A stretch of DNA of 64,000 nucleotides from Conchocele bisecta (Eukaryota; Mollusca; Bivalvia; Lucinida; Thyasiridae), in assembly GCA_029237695.1 (NCBI GenBank), contig CM055279.1:58849530-58913529 (forward strand), in the 5' to 3' direction. Made by a program: the position numbers and the translations under genes. The notes below the pieces were generated by a model. That model did no database searches. It saw only the letters and a program-made list of their open reading frames with translations, and was not told the DNA's origin. Positions 51,401 through 63,592 of this stretch are shown piece by piece; the first letter of the stretch is position 1, and each line of letters starts with the position of its first letter.

Positions 51401-53820
51401 AATAAAGTTTAAAAGAAATATTAGCATTATGATTACATAATACTGATATTGTTATGTGTTATCTAACAATACCGGTCGTATGGTTATTTAGTTTCAAATG
51501 TCATTTCACAAGTCGTCCATATAATATATTATAAAAATTATAAATGCAATATGCCCATATGTATAAAAAATAATCGACAAAATTACTACGTATTTCCTTG
51601 AAGGAAACCGAAGAAAAAAAAAGACAACTATCTGAACCACTATGAAAACAACTGTACAATTCTGCCACGCATATCCAACATTAAAATATTTGTGAGCCGT
51701 AAAGCGTACGGCGATAAATAGGACAACTTCTTGCAATGACGCAACAATTCCAAGTGTCAAAACCCGACGTGACGTTGGTAAATTTATGCGTAACTTTGCG
51801 ATGTCATTTTCAGCCTTTCATGACGTTGTCATTAAGGCTGGTTTTCACAGAGCGCGGCCCATATTTAACTGCTTATAATAAATCCATGTTTTACGCTGAC
51901 ATTTGTCTTCTTATTTAGATTCCCGACATATCCCTCTCCAGCGTTTTACTACCGCCTTGCCTATGTTCGCTGGCATGTGCCCTATTCCGTGCACGTCGCG
52001 ATCATTCACCCATAACATATCCGGCCATGTAAAGTTCTATGCTTTCATGTAAACACATTCCATATATTTATATTTCAGTTCTAATCAGCGTTATCTGGTT
52101 TATTCGAATCCATTGGGTGTTTCCCGTGTACAGACGGTGCACCGGGGCATATAAGCAACGACCCCGAAATCTCCCATTCGTTGACAGTTAGAGGGAAATA
52201 ACTGCATGATATTCACATCGTGGGACAAAGTATAATGCAAATATATTATAGATTGGCACGCATGTTGAATATGAATGTATTTAATTTGTGAATCAATACA
52301 TACTTCGGCACTATGTGTCGTCTTGTGATAAACATTGTGTTGTATAATATGGTATGCTCTAGGGCCAGCCCATTGTCAAGTGAAACATTATATAGAGGAT
52401 ATTTGTTGTTTTCAGTGTAAGTTGAAAATATAACGTTTACTAAAATCACATGTTGCATAAAAAATAATTGCACATTTTATAATTTATTATGCTGATATTC
52501 GTCTCATAATATTAAAATATAATAGATAAAATACATTTTACACAAATAATTAAACAAGATAATAATACTATTTGACATTTTAAGCCATGCCCATGGCGCA
52601 ATAATATTCGTTATTTTCAACAGTGCACATAAATCGGTGATGGTGATAGTCATGGTCATGGTGCCGCCATGGTGATTCATTCCGTGTCGATCTGGATTTA
52701 AAATAACTGACGGGAGTAACACGATTTATCAATAGGAATCTACTCACTATCACTGCAGTGCACCATATTTGATCGTTTGTAAGGCAAGTAAAGGAGCTGA
52801 CCAGAATTCTCACTGTCACAAGGGATGAAATAACAGGTTGTGATTGTCTGATTTTCCGGCGACTGTTTTCCTACAATCGTTAACATTTGCTGTAAGATTG
52901 GGTAATTCACCTGGTACGTCAGGTTGCAGATAAATCAAGAACAGAACATTTACTATGAAAATAGATTTATTAATAATGGACTTGACAGAGCATAATACTA
53001 TACGAATTGCCTCTTGTCGCTATCACGTGCTGTGGTAGCTATGCCATACATTTTCACCGATTTTTTAAAAGTAGTTCGTCTTATTAAAATGATATTTTCA
53101 CAGTTCAAAACCGTATTTTTCACAGTTTCAAACAGTATAATATCAAATGATATTTCACTAATAAATCTCGGTAATTCACCGTTAGTTATAAATAAATCAT
53201 ATGAATGAAGGTTTAATGTAAATTCTGTTTATTTCTTTTCTCATCGTCATTCGATAAGCCCTGTCTTTTATTCGATCGAGAAGAAGGGCGTTGGTTACGT
53301 GTTTTTTTGTCATTTTCACCTCCAGTCTGTTTCACGAAATCTGCCCAAATCTTACGGCCATATAACCAATACAAATACATTATTTTTTTCGATAATATTA
53401 AATTTTATCAAAATTTAAGAATGAGCCTTCTTTTTGTTGAAATTTGGTCAAATATTGATTTTATTACAAAAACAAATGATTTGTCTATGGGAATTTAACA
53501 TGGGGAAAGGAGGTGAAGGAGCTGAGGGAGGAGCACAACAAAAACACGAAAACATTTGGAAATTGACTCCGAAATCTGGCTAGATAGTTTCGAAATGATC
53601 TATCTAAAGTTAAAATTTTGAATATCGGTCCACTATTTCTGCAATTAGAAAAAATCTCTCAATATTCGACCAAATTTCACGAAATGAAAAGAAGGTTCAC
53701 TCTTAAATTTTGATACAATTTAATACTGTAGAAAAATAATTTGTTTTTGCCTTATTTATATATCCTTACAATTTGGCCAGTTTTCGTGAAACGGACAGTA
53801 AAACATTTGTTTAATAATAT
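51401..53820. other. No gene seen
   Basis: AT-rich non-coding host DNA. Apart from a single end of the preceding fold-back family at 51830-51860, I see no supported feature. Confidence 0.4.
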
Positions 53821-54041
53821 GTGGCTGTGACTGGTGAAATGAGGCTTATGGGGTTTGAGACTAGTGCAGCTTCTGATCAAATAGTACACTCCTGTAGCCT
53901 GTTAACGATCTATATTGCTTGTTGGGCATGACGGGCGTTTCATTGACGTAATGACGGACAGTGTTGATTCTGGTCAGACTGAGCGGATGCACAGGCTGAT
54001 CTGGATCTACACTTGTCTACATTTCTCCAGTCACAGTCACA
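53821..54041. repeat. Fold-back element, relative of 6536-6734
   Basis: GTGGCTGTGACTGGTGAAAT at the left is mirrored by ATTTCTCCAGTCACAGTCAC at the right. The interior again contains GCGGATGCACAGG. Confidence 0.75.
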
Positions 54042-54079
54042 TATACTCATTATATTGTAACAAATACTGTAAAATTAAA

Positions 54080-54370
54080 CACATATGCAAACACCTTAGT
54101 GCTACACCTTTCAACACCGACGCGTATCACGCGTTTTACTTTTAAACACCTATGTGTTTTGCCTTGGAACACGTACCGTGTATAAAACTTAAACGCACAA
54201 TATGTTTAATTGCTAAGAACCTGCTACGTGTTTTGCTTCTAAACACCAATCTGTTATACTATGGAACATGCATTGTGTTTAAATATTAAACACAAAACGT
54301 GTGTAATTTAAAAACACCTGCCACATGTTTTGTTTCTAATCACCAATGTTTTTTGATATGGAACAAAATC
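54080..54370. repeat. Degenerate tandem repeat
   Basis: About five imperfect units with AAACACC followed by GTGTTTTG and GGAACA-like words. Confidence 0.55.
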
Positions 54371-55323
54371 ACGTGGCCGCCTAGCCCCTGAACAGTGACT
54401 GTGATTAGTGAACGTGGCTTCTGAATATGTGGCCATGTAGCTCCTGACATGTGCTTGTGACTGGAGAAATGGGGTACATGACAGTTATGACGTTATTGAC
54501 GCGCAATCTGACATGGATCAACACTGATGCCCGACAATACCCCATATGGTTATACGAGGTTGGTGAACGAACTTTATGAACATACCTCGTATGCTGATAA
54601 TGCCCGAATATGAACACGTCATATTCCGCGGTGCAACTCTCTTGAATAAAGTGTACTCGGTATAACGCTGTACAATAATTATAAATAGGTTATTGGATGT
54701 GCATGTGGATATATGCTCGAGTTTCGCAGCGTGCGATATTGCGTGACGTTAGGAGCGCAATATCGTTGCGCGGCGGAACGAGTGACATTATATACACATA
54801 CACATCAACTAACATTTTTATTATATACGTATATCACTCACAATGTATGTGCGCCTCACAAAATATACACAATATTAATAAAATAAACAAATAAGTGGTG
54901 ATTTAGAAGGAACTATTTTGCGAGGTTAAACGTAGTTCCGGCACTGACCAAGATCAACTATCAAATCAAATATTGGCGGCTTGCGTCGCACTGTGTTTCC
55001 ATGGGGAAACGAAAGTATGTATATACTATCTGTACTTATCGTTTACCCTATAGTTTCTCGACCAATGAAAGAACGGCATTTCATCTAAATTAATCGTATA
55101 TTGCGATACTTTCGCCAATATGTATTAAATTAATCATTAAATGTTCAGCACTATATTTAAAACTGATATTATGCCGTGTTGTCATCAGTTCACGAGACGC
55201 AAAGCATATTACCGCCCACACACGCGCTCACTTCGTGTCACACCGCCAATCACATACTAGTATAGCGATTCGAAACACGTTTGGGGCGGATCTTCGCGAC
55301 TGGACTGTGTAAACAATAAGTAC
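54371..55323. other. No gene seen
   Basis: Non-coding. A short inverted pair, GCGATATTGCG and CGCAATATCG, is at 54733-54767. Confidence 0.4.
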
Positions 55324-55422
55324 GTTATAGTTCATATATTAAATTTTTAATACAATATTTTCTCGCTCGCTAGCGCTCGCTACAAAATAAATATATTAAA
55401 AATTCAATATATGAACTATAAC
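55324..55422. repeat. 99-bp palindrome
   Basis: GTTATAGTTCATATATTAAA and its inverted copy flank a GCTCGCTAGCGCTCGC-like centre. Confidence 0.8.
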
Positions 55423-56329
55423 TATTACATATTTCATAGACAATTACATATTTCCTTACATATTTGCACAGACAATGCGAGTCGACCAGTATTGCTGCAT
55501 GGGTGACAGGCCGTATCACACATTCAGAAGTACATTGTATCTGTGAGCCGAGATGGTTTCGTGGCGGTATATCGTTCTGGCAAGGTCTCGAGAGATAGCT
55601 GAACCGCCTCACCGGACAGTGACAGTTTGGCCAGTGCCCATACATGTGATGTGCATGAACAATCATGTATGCATGTGTGTGCACGCATGTTGTACATGTA
55701 CATAGGCATATGAATATGTTTTACTGTATATGTATATATATTGGTCTGTGAACTGTATATGCGGGTTTATCTTTCTATGATATATTTACATGCTTGTTTA
55801 TTTAACGTACTCTCGCCGACTGGAGGTATACTACTACCTTACTCGCATCACAATATGTATTCATCTGCATGTCTTCGTGTTATTACATTACATTGCATTT
55901 CATTAATTCACAATGTTTTCATAAATACATTGAATTGACTTGATCTGCTGTTGCGGTCTGAGGATTGAATGATACAATATGTTCTGTTGTGTTTTGTACT
56001 CGGATACGAATAAGCTACACATGTATGATAGCTGATCTCGATTTGAAGAGACAGTACAAGTAAATACTTTGTGAAGGTCACGTTTGCTTTCAACTGAAAT
56101 GCTACTAACCACTGGGGACAGGGGATGCCATAGTGTCATTGTCAAGGGGCATTACAGGATACGGTTACATTTGTGGCTGTGACTGGAGAAATGGCCTTAC
56201 GGGATTTGCACCTATATCGACGCGAAACATTTGACGCCGGCGCGGAGAGCCGCACCAGTGAAATAGATCCAATTCGACAGCATGGATAGGAAAGTACGAA
56301 TAGAGTAAACCAATCATATATGAGATACG
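55423..56329. other. No gene seen
   Basis: Non-coding host DNA. GTGGCTGTGACTGGAGAAAT at 56171 is a solo end of the fold-back family at 53821. Confidence 0.4.
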
Positions 56330-56395
56330 CCATGTGATTTTGTACCTTCGGACATCTGCGTAATTTCAGATGTCGGAAGGTACAAAATCACATGG
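56330..56395. repeat. Short perfect hairpin
   Basis: CCATGTGATTTTGTACCTTC is mirrored by GAAGGTACAAAATCACATGG around a small loop with an inner TCGGACATCTG/CAGATGTCGG stem. Confidence 0.85.
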
Positions 56396-56626
56396 AGTGT
56401 CTCAATTATGTGGCAAGGATTGTCAAACAACGTAAGCCCCACAATGACTAAAACAATCATGTTTTATTTGCTTATAGTTTAACCCTTTCACCCCTAAGTA
56501 ACTGAATGGGCTGCGATATGTTAATTGTGCAACCAATCCAATCATCGCAAAATGACTTTCAGACTATTCCATTTATAAAAAGGGGGTATTTGTTGTTCTC
56601 AAAAATATGAAAATTACTTTCAAACA

Positions 56627-56690
56627 GTGCAGATCCTGATGAGACGGCTCGTTACGAGCCGGCTCATCTGGATCTGCACTGTTTGCATAA
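56627..56690. repeat. Palindromic hairpin element (GGCTCG type), second copy
   Basis: CAGTGCAGATCCTGATGAGA and CTCATCTGGATCTGCACTG flank CGGCTCGTTACGAGCCG. It is almost a perfect palindrome and a relative of 6113-6173. The tandem duplication that follows starts within it. Confidence 0.8.
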
Positions 56691-57574
56691 ACCGATATAG
56701 CGGGATTTCGGGTTCAAAGGGTTAAGGACCCGTTATATACCTGGGGCCCGTTTCACTAACGAACTAAGCAAGTACTTTTGTCATAAGTTATAACTTAAGT
56801 CCGGAGTACGTGCTTAGTCCGTTTCACAAAACATCTTAGCAAGAACGACAATCGAAATTTACGATGGAAAACTAAGACAGGTAGCTAGCAGTCTTAAGTT
56901 ATAACTTAAATATTTAAGTCGGAACTTATGAAATAAACAAAGATGGATGCCCCCATGTGAGCCGAGGTAGAGAAAACAATTCACTGACAGCAGGTAAATG
57001 TTCACTTCATACGTACTATTTTAGCAAGTATCTGCCATATAAACCATATATGCTTACATATAGATAGCCACACCTGTGCTTTTTACCCGTGTATTGCTAT
57101 TTGTGATGTAGGTCATGTCGTTACCAGTATTCGTTATGCCCAGTTACAACCACTGTAGATCCAGATGAGCCGGCTCGTAACGAACCGTCTGTATGCTGTT
57201 CATGTATGTCTGTTTGTCGGTTGGTGTCAGTCAGTTGGTCGGTGTCAGTTGGTCAGTGTCGGTCGGTGTCGGTCGGTGTCTGTCGGTCTGTCAGTCGGTC
57301 GGTGTCGGTAGGTGTCGGTCAGTGTTGGTCGATCAGTCGGTATCGGTCGATCAGTCGGTGTCAGTCGGTCGGTGTCGGTCGGTCGGTGTAAGTCGGTGTC
57401 AGTCGGTGTTGGTCGGCGTCAGTCGGTGTCGGTGTGTGTCGGTCGGTCGGTCAGTCGGTCGGTCCGGGTCGGTCGGTGTCGGTCGGTGTCGGTCGGTGTC
57501 GGTTGGTGTCGGTCGGTCTCGGTCGGTCGCTGTAATTGTCAGTCGCGGTCGGTCGGTCGGTCGGTCGGTCGGTC
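56651..57574. repeat. Tandem duplication, copy A
   Basis: It starts GTTACGAGCCGG and is repeated head to tail from 57575. The copies differ by a few small indels and no substitution that I can see outside the simple repeat. It includes a GGGCCCGTTTCACTAAC fold-back relic (56743-56940) and the first part of the GGTC array. Confidence 0.85.
57220..57574. repeat. GGTC/GGTGTC simple array, first block
   Basis: An irregular mix of the 4-mer GGTC and the 6-mer GGTGTC. The long frames (SVGRSV-type) that cross it are repeat by-products. Confidence 0.95.
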
Positions 57575-58530
57575 GTTACGAGCCGGCTCATCTGGATCTG
57601 CACTGTTTGCATAAACCGATATAGCGGGATTTCGGGTTCAAAGGGTTAAGGACCCGTTATATACCTGGGGCCCGTTTCACTAACGAACTAAGCAAGTACT
57701 TTTGTCATAAGTTATAACTTAAGTCCGGAGTACGTGCTTAGTCCGTTTCACAAAACATCTTAGCAAGAACGACAATCGAAATTTACGATGGAAAACTAAG
57801 ACAGGTAGCTAGCAGTCTTAAGTTATAACTTAAATATTTAAGTCGGAACTTATGAAATAAACAAAGATGGATGCCCCCATGGTGAGCCGAGGTAGAGAAA
57901 AAACAATTCACTGACAGCAGTAAATGTTCACTTCATACGTACTATTTTAGCAAGCAAGTATCTGCCATATAAACCATATATGCTTACATATAGATAGCCA
58001 CACCTGTGCTTTTTACCCGTGTATTGCTATTTGTGATGTAGGTCATGTCGTTACCAGTATTCGTTATGCCCAGTTACAACCACTGTAGATCCAGATGAGC
58101 CGGCTCGTAACGAACCGTCTGTATGCTGTTCATGTATGTCTGTTTGTCGGTTGGTGTCAGTCAGTTGGTCGGTGTCAGTTGGTCAGTGTCGGTCGGTGTC
58201 GGTCGGTGTCGGTCGGTGTCTGTCGGTCTGTCAGTCGGTCGGTGTCGGTAGGTGTCGGTCAGTGTTGGTCGATCAGTCGGTATCGGTCGATCAGTCGGTG
58301 TCAGTCGGTCGGTGTCGGTCGGTCGGTGTAAGTCGGTGTCAGTCGGTGTTGGTCGGCGTCAGTCGGTGTCGGTGTGTGTCGGTCGGTCGGTCAGTCGGTC
58401 GGTCCGGGTCGGTCGGTGTCGGTCGGTGTCGGTCGGTGTCGGTCGGTGTCGGTCGGTGTCGGTCGGTGTCGGTCGGTGTCGGTCGGTCTCGGTCGGTCGC
58501 TGTAATTGTCAGTCGCGGTCGGTCGGTCGG
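57575..58530. repeat. Tandem duplication, copy B
   Basis: The second copy, offset by about 924-930 bp. Indel differences include GG for G near 57881, two extra A near 57900, one missing G near 57919 and four extra bases near 57953. Confidence 0.85.
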
Positions 58531-59630
58531 TCGGTCGGTCGGTCGGTCGGTCGGTCGGTCGGTCGGTCGGTCGGTCGGTGTCGATCGGTCGGTGTCGATC
58601 AATGTCGATCGGTGTCAGTCAGTGTCGGTCGGTGTCGGTCGGTGTCGGTCGGTGTCGGTCGGTGTCGGTCAGTGTTGGTCGATCAGTCGGTATCGGTCGA
58701 TCAGTCGGTGTCAGTCGGTCGGTGTCGGTCGGTCGGTGTAAGTCGGTGTCGGTGTGTGTCGGTCGGTCGGTCAGTCTGTCGGTCCGGGTCGGTCGGTGTC
58801 GGTCGGTGTCGGTCAGTGTCGGTCGGTGTCGGTCGGTGTCGGTCGGTGTCGGTCAGTGTCGGTCGGTGTCGGTCGGTGTCGGTCGGTGTCGGTCTGTTGG
58901 TGTCGGTCGGTCGGTGTAGGTGTCGGTCGCGGTTGGTCGGTCGGTCGGTCGGTCGGTGGGTCGGTGGGTCGGTGGGTCGGTCGGCCGGTCGGTCGGTGTC
59001 GATCGGTCGGTGTCGATCGGTCGGTGTCAGTCAGTGTCGGTCGGTGTCGGTCGGTGTCGGTTGGTTGGTGTCGGTCGGTGTAGGTGTCGGTCGCGGTCGG
59101 TCGGTCGGTCGGTCGGTCGGTCGGTCGGTCGGTCGGTCGGTCGGTCGGTCGGTCGGTCGGTCGGTCGGTCGGTCGGTCGGTGGGTCGGTCGGTTGGCCGG
59201 TCGGTCGGTGTCGATCGGTCGGTCGGTGTCGATTGGTCGGTGTCAGTCAGTGTCGGTCGGTGTCGGTCGGTGTCGGTCGGTGTCGGTCGTTGTCGATCGG
59301 TGTCGGTTGGTGTAGGTGTCGGTTGCGGTCGGTCGGTCGGTCGGTCGGTCGGTCGGTCGGTCGGTCGGTCGGTCGGTCGGTCGGTCGGTCGGTCGGTCGG
59401 TCGGTCGGTCGGTCGGTCGGTCGGTCGGTCAATCGGTGTTGATCGGTGTCGATCGGTGTCGATCGGTGTGAGTCAGTGTCGATCGGTGTCGGTCGTTGTC
59501 TATCAGTGTCTATCAGTATCAATCGGTGTCGGTCAGTGTCAATCGGTATCAGTCGGTGACGGTGTCAGTTGGTCGGTCGGTGTCTGTCGGTCTCTCGGTG
59601 TCGGTTTGTGTCGGTCGGTGTAGGAAGTTG
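58150..59630. repeat. GGTC/GGTGTC simple array, main block
   Basis: About 1.5 kb of the same units. Pure GGTC runs (for example 59095-59180 and 59330-59430) alternate with GGTGTCGGTC stretches in a roughly 300-bp higher-order pattern. Confidence 0.95.
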
Positions 59631-59635
59631 TCGGT

Positions 59636-60025
59636 CTGCCCTGCCCTGCCCGCCCCGTCCGCCCCGCCCGCCCGCCCACCCGAAGACCACGCCCGCCCGC
59701 CCCCCCGGCCCCGCCCGCCCGCCCCGCCCGCCCGCCCCCGGCCCTCCCGCCCGCCCGCCCGCCCGCCCGCCCCGCCCGGCCCGCCCCGCCCGCCCGCCCG
59801 CCCGCCCGCCCGCCCTGCCCTGCCCTGCCCTGCCTGCCCTGCCCTGCCCTGCCCTGCCCTGCCCTGCCCTGCCCTGCCCTGCCCTGCCCTGCCCTGCCCT
59901 GCCCTGCCCTGCCCTGCCCTGCCCTGCCCTGCCCTGCCCTGCCCTGCCCTGCCCTGCCCTGCCCTGCCCTGCCCTGCCCTGCCCTGCCCTGCCCTCCCGC
60001 CCTGCCCTGCCCTGCCTGCCCTCCG
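59636..60025. repeat. GCCC and GCCCT simple array
   Basis: A CCCGCCCG-rich block (59650-59810) is followed by about 190 bp of pure TGCCC pentamers. It directly abuts the GGTC array. All frames here are repeat by-products. Confidence 0.95.
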
Positions 60026-60252
60026 GCACATGTTTGGGATCTTAGGTGGTTGGAGGTGTCGCCTATGACAAACGAAAACAATGCAACATATTCCGTAACC
60101 GAAGCCTATTGTGTCTTAAGTGGTCATTCTTTTCTTTAAAAACGATGAATATACAACCTAATGGTGTGTCATGTATGAACGTCCGTCCGTCCATCAGTCT
60201 GATTGACTATCCGACTGTTGTTTGTTCTTTCTTTTTACAGAACATACAAACG
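60026..60252. other. Short non-coding stretch ending in a splice-acceptor-like site
   Basis: TTGTTCTTTCTTTTTACAG at 60222-60240 has a strong pyrimidine tract and AG, just before the transposase-like segment. Confidence 0.4.
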
Positions 60253-60700
60253 ATGGCAGCTGCAGTTGCTATAATCCAGGCGCGCAATTTACCATGGGAA
60301 CGAGTCTTTAGGACCGAACCAATCTCCTAGACTTCATGGATAACGAGGACCAAATATCGAAATGCAGGCTGTCTCGTGATTTTTTTTTCTACAAGTATGC
60401 AACATTGCACATGCTGACATTATACGGTCAACCCTGAGATCACACAGTCTGTCAGTGTCATTGCAAGTGTTGACTGCATTGCGATTTTACGCAACTGGTA
60501 GTACCCTGGCGGTTACTGGAGAGATATACAACATTAGCAAATCAAGTGGTTCTAGAAAGTGGAGTATAACTTTGCGGACAGTGTTAGCCTGTGTTTCGTT
60601 TCTGATAAGGAGATACCTGGTTTTCAGACTAGATGGAGAAACAGTCCCTGACGCATTTAACAAAAATGTCAGACCCGTCAGCTGAACGCACGTGCGCATT
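60253..60700 (+). pseudogene. PIF/Harbinger (HARBI1-like) transposase fragment
   Basis: Three frames together resemble the N-terminal half of HARBI1-like nucleases. MAAAVAIIQARNLPW to RVFRTEPIS (60253-60328) is followed by LDFMDNEDQISKCRLSRD (one frame over, from about 60328) and then LQVLTALRFYATGSTLAVTG with EIYNISKSSGSR (60455-60565). The catalytic DDE part is not recognisable downstream, and stops break the frames. The segment begins 13 bases after a splice-acceptor-like site, so it could be an old exon. Confidence 0.7.
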
Positions 60701-61211
60701 AATCCAGTCCTATACTGGTAAACATGTTCAGGGGCAATCCTATATGTGTGACACTGACTCACACAGTGCATGCATTTCTACATGTAATCAACAAATTACC
60801 CGTGTCCAGTTCAAATAAATATAATATGTCATTCGGTAGTTGTATCAGATACATCCATATCTGACCGGGCATACCATTAATAATAAACGTGATTTCTGAG
60901 TTAATGAGGTAATCTAAGTAAAATTTAAAAAATGGTCGAACTACAATTTTATTGGAATGTAAAAATAAAAACATTGTTAATTGCTTATTTTGTTGCTGTT
61001 TCATGTCATATGCCAGTTTATATTACAGTATAAGGTTCACTAGTTGGCAATAAATATATCCACATGTATTCAATGGCGTCGGAATATTGAGATAAAATTT
61101 ATATTCTACATGAGTTTATTTTTAAAAATTAATAATATTCAACATTAGGCTTGCAAATCCGTTATTTTAGATGTCAAAACACATAAAGGGAAAGTAAAGT
61201 CATCATAAAAA
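60701..61211. other. No gene seen
   Basis: AT-rich host DNA without a supported feature. Confidence 0.4.
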
Positions 61212-61250
61212 TATGAGCCCCGAGCGGGAATCGAACCCGCGCGGCACATA
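61212..61250 (-). repeat. tRNA 3'-half-like sequence
   Basis: On the minus strand, GCGGGTTCGATTCCCGC is a perfect T arm, followed by TCGGGGCTC like an acceptor 3' strand. The 5' half with D and anticodon arms is absent, so this is a tRNA or SINE relic. Confidence 0.55.
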
Positions 61251-61259
61251 CCAAAGCTG

Positions 61260-61426
61260 TAAACAATAACTAAGTTGTAACTTATGACGGACTTGTTATG
61301 ACCGTCTTAAGTTTGTGTTGTGAAACCAAATAAGCAATGACTTAAGTCGGTCATAACTTTTGTCATAAGTTATAACTTAAGTTCGAACTTATGAACAAAC
61401 TAAGATTTGTTAGTGAAACGGGCCCC
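61260..61426. repeat. Fold-back relic, GGGCCCGTTTCACTAA family
   Basis: The right end GTTAGTGAAACGGGCCCC is typical of the family, and the arms carry AAGTTATAACTTAAGT-like words as in 56743-56940. The left end is incomplete. Confidence 0.6.
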
Positions 61427-61439
61427 TGATCATCGTTTG

Positions 61440-62330
61440 ATTCAAATATAATTGCTTCGTAAATGTGATAGAATATATGTATAACATATATGTGAATACC
61501 GCCTTGTTACTGTATCCTATACGGCACATGGAGTGGCCAAGTCGGCCAACTCCGTGTGTTCCAGTCATCAGCCAGTTTCACCTGTTCTGCCGTTTGACAA
61601 AGAACTCAAAATGCGAAGTAGAAAATATGCTATAATGTATCTAATCACATGTGGAAAAGCCAGGAGAACTCGTATCTATTATATTACACTAAACTGTAAA
61701 ATAAGTCAATTTTCTGGACCGGGATGTGCCCGTCTTTTTAAAAACATGAACCACGATTATAAATACCCTCATACACAGAAACTAGCACAGTCTATCACTT
61801 TTACCCGACCAACCACACAGCACATACCATATGTTGCATACCCACTACTGTACTCTGTTATTAGCTATCAGAACCAGTGACATGTAAGCAGTTACCTGAG
61901 TATATTTTCCCTGATGTCTACTCACCTACTATGCGAGTAGATATGGCTTTACCTATGGGTAACGTGTACACTAACAATAGGATGTGCATCAGATTGAAAA
62001 GTTTACACATCAACATTTATTTTCAGATCGATGGGAGAAGTGCTCAGATATCTCGTCTTTTGTATAGTTTGCTGGCATAATATTTATAGCTTTCCGTTGT
62101 CATATCTGTCTATTATGTATTGCACCAAATTGTATTTGGTTTACTGTCATATTTGCTGTCTGTGTCAAACGCACGAAGTGGTGAATCTGTACGATAGCTT
62201 GTACATACAAAGATGGCGGAGATGGCAGCTCATTGCTCCATATATTATACAGTAACAAGACAATATTCACATATGTTATATTCATATATCACATCAGTCT
62301 TATGAAGCAGTTATCATTGAAGTCAAGTGT
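61440..62330. repeat. Dispersed host repeat, copy 2 (inverted)
   Basis: The reverse complement of 3340-4030 in two parts: 61440-61630 corresponds to 3840-4030, and 61910-62330 to 3370-3790. They are separated by sequence that is not in copy 1. Confidence 0.7.
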
Positions 62331-63429
62331 ATCTATCTATGACCGAATTACTTAATAAACGAACACCAATCTGAGACTGTAACCGATGCGATATCGAAAT
62401 TAATATGTCTAGTGCACGTAACATTTTAGCAATTATAACCATTATGCGAGTTAATTTATTTCCGAAGCCACTATAATACCATTATTTGGCAAAATTTAAC
62501 TAAGCGATATTGCCTACTTTTTTGCATATTCAGATATTGTTTACATTCAACCCATGAGATAACCTCGTGTCAGTACTTTCAGTATTTTATTTAATGTATG
62601 TTGCAGTAACCGCCTTTGTTCTAATTTTAGACTACAGCCCGTTGCAAAACTGTTACAACTTACAGCCAGTTGCAAAACTGCTTGCTGAAATCAACCAATC
62701 TGTTTTCTGTAATTGGGATCAATTTGTCGTTGTTCCGTAGATCCATGACCGGTGAAAATAATCCATAAATGTCATTGTCTAATTTCAGCGAATGTCGAGT
62801 TCTTCATTCCAATTATCACTCATTATTAAATGTAAATACTCATTTGTTACGGCGAATAGTAAATATAGCAGCTTCAGTGATTATGTTTTGCAAAAGAATC
62901 TGCCGACTTTGGGAGAATTTGGATATGTAAGGATAAACCACGTGGTGAAGTCGTTTAGTCGGAGCCAGGCTACGGACGGTACGGGAGTAGAATGCCAGAG
63001 TTTCTGTTCGTAACTACCTACTTCGTCTTCAATATGATATTAGTAACAATTAGGTACGTGGATAATAAACATATCTGACATATAACACGCATGGTGTCAG
63101 CGCCTGTCATCTTGTCAATAATGATACATGTATACATGTACAAGGTATATGTGGCGCGGCAGGAGAAAACGCTTCAAGTGCACATGCGACCTGTGTAGCC
63201 CCTGTATCATCCCGCGCCGCCATATAGTATGTATACATGTGTAAAGATTGGGATAACACATATGTATCCATCGTGAATTCGCGCCAGCGGACGAGTATTA
63301 TATGTATAAATATATTCCTTGGCCGTGCTGGGTGGGCATACACCGTTAATGCTGTATTAGTGCGTCAACTTGGTCAACATTCGCGACACACGTCCATTCC
63401 CAAATGACAGGGCGAGGCGGCTACACGAC
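62331..63429. other. No gene seen; region upstream of the Reeler exon
   Basis: Non-coding. It contains a short direct repeat (GTTGCAAAACTG twice, 62641-62684). The last 300 bp may hold the promoter of the gene at 63593, but no convincing core element is visible. Confidence 0.4.
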
Positions 63430-63560
63430 CTGTCACGCGCACCTGGAGCTAACTAGTGGCACAGTCGGTGTCAAAATAAATACACGCAACTGGAGCTAAG
63501 CTAACGTAGTGGATAGGTGACAGCATACATACACGCAACTGGAACTAACACAGCGGGTTG
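63430..63560. repeat. Degenerate tandem repeat upstream of the exon
   Basis: Three units with ACACGCAACTGGAGCTAA-like sequence lie near 63440, 63482 and 63533, about 45-50 bp apart, ending 33 bp before the ATG at 63593. Confidence 0.7.
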
Positions 63561-63592
63561 GTGCCAGCACACACGACGCGCGTGATACGGCC

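Noticed and set aside
57220..59630. Telomere
   Set aside because: The units GGTC and GGTGTC are not TTAGGG-like, and the array is internal with unique sequence on both sides.
57193..60068. Long open frames (up to about 396 codons) of SVGRSV, TDRPTD, PCPAL or GRAGQ type
   Set aside because: They exist in all frames and on both strands because the simple-sequence units lack stop codons. No start context or domain supports them.
61212..61250. Functional tRNA gene
   Set aside because: Only the T arm and the acceptor 3' strand are present. D and anticodon arms cannot be found in the upstream sequence.
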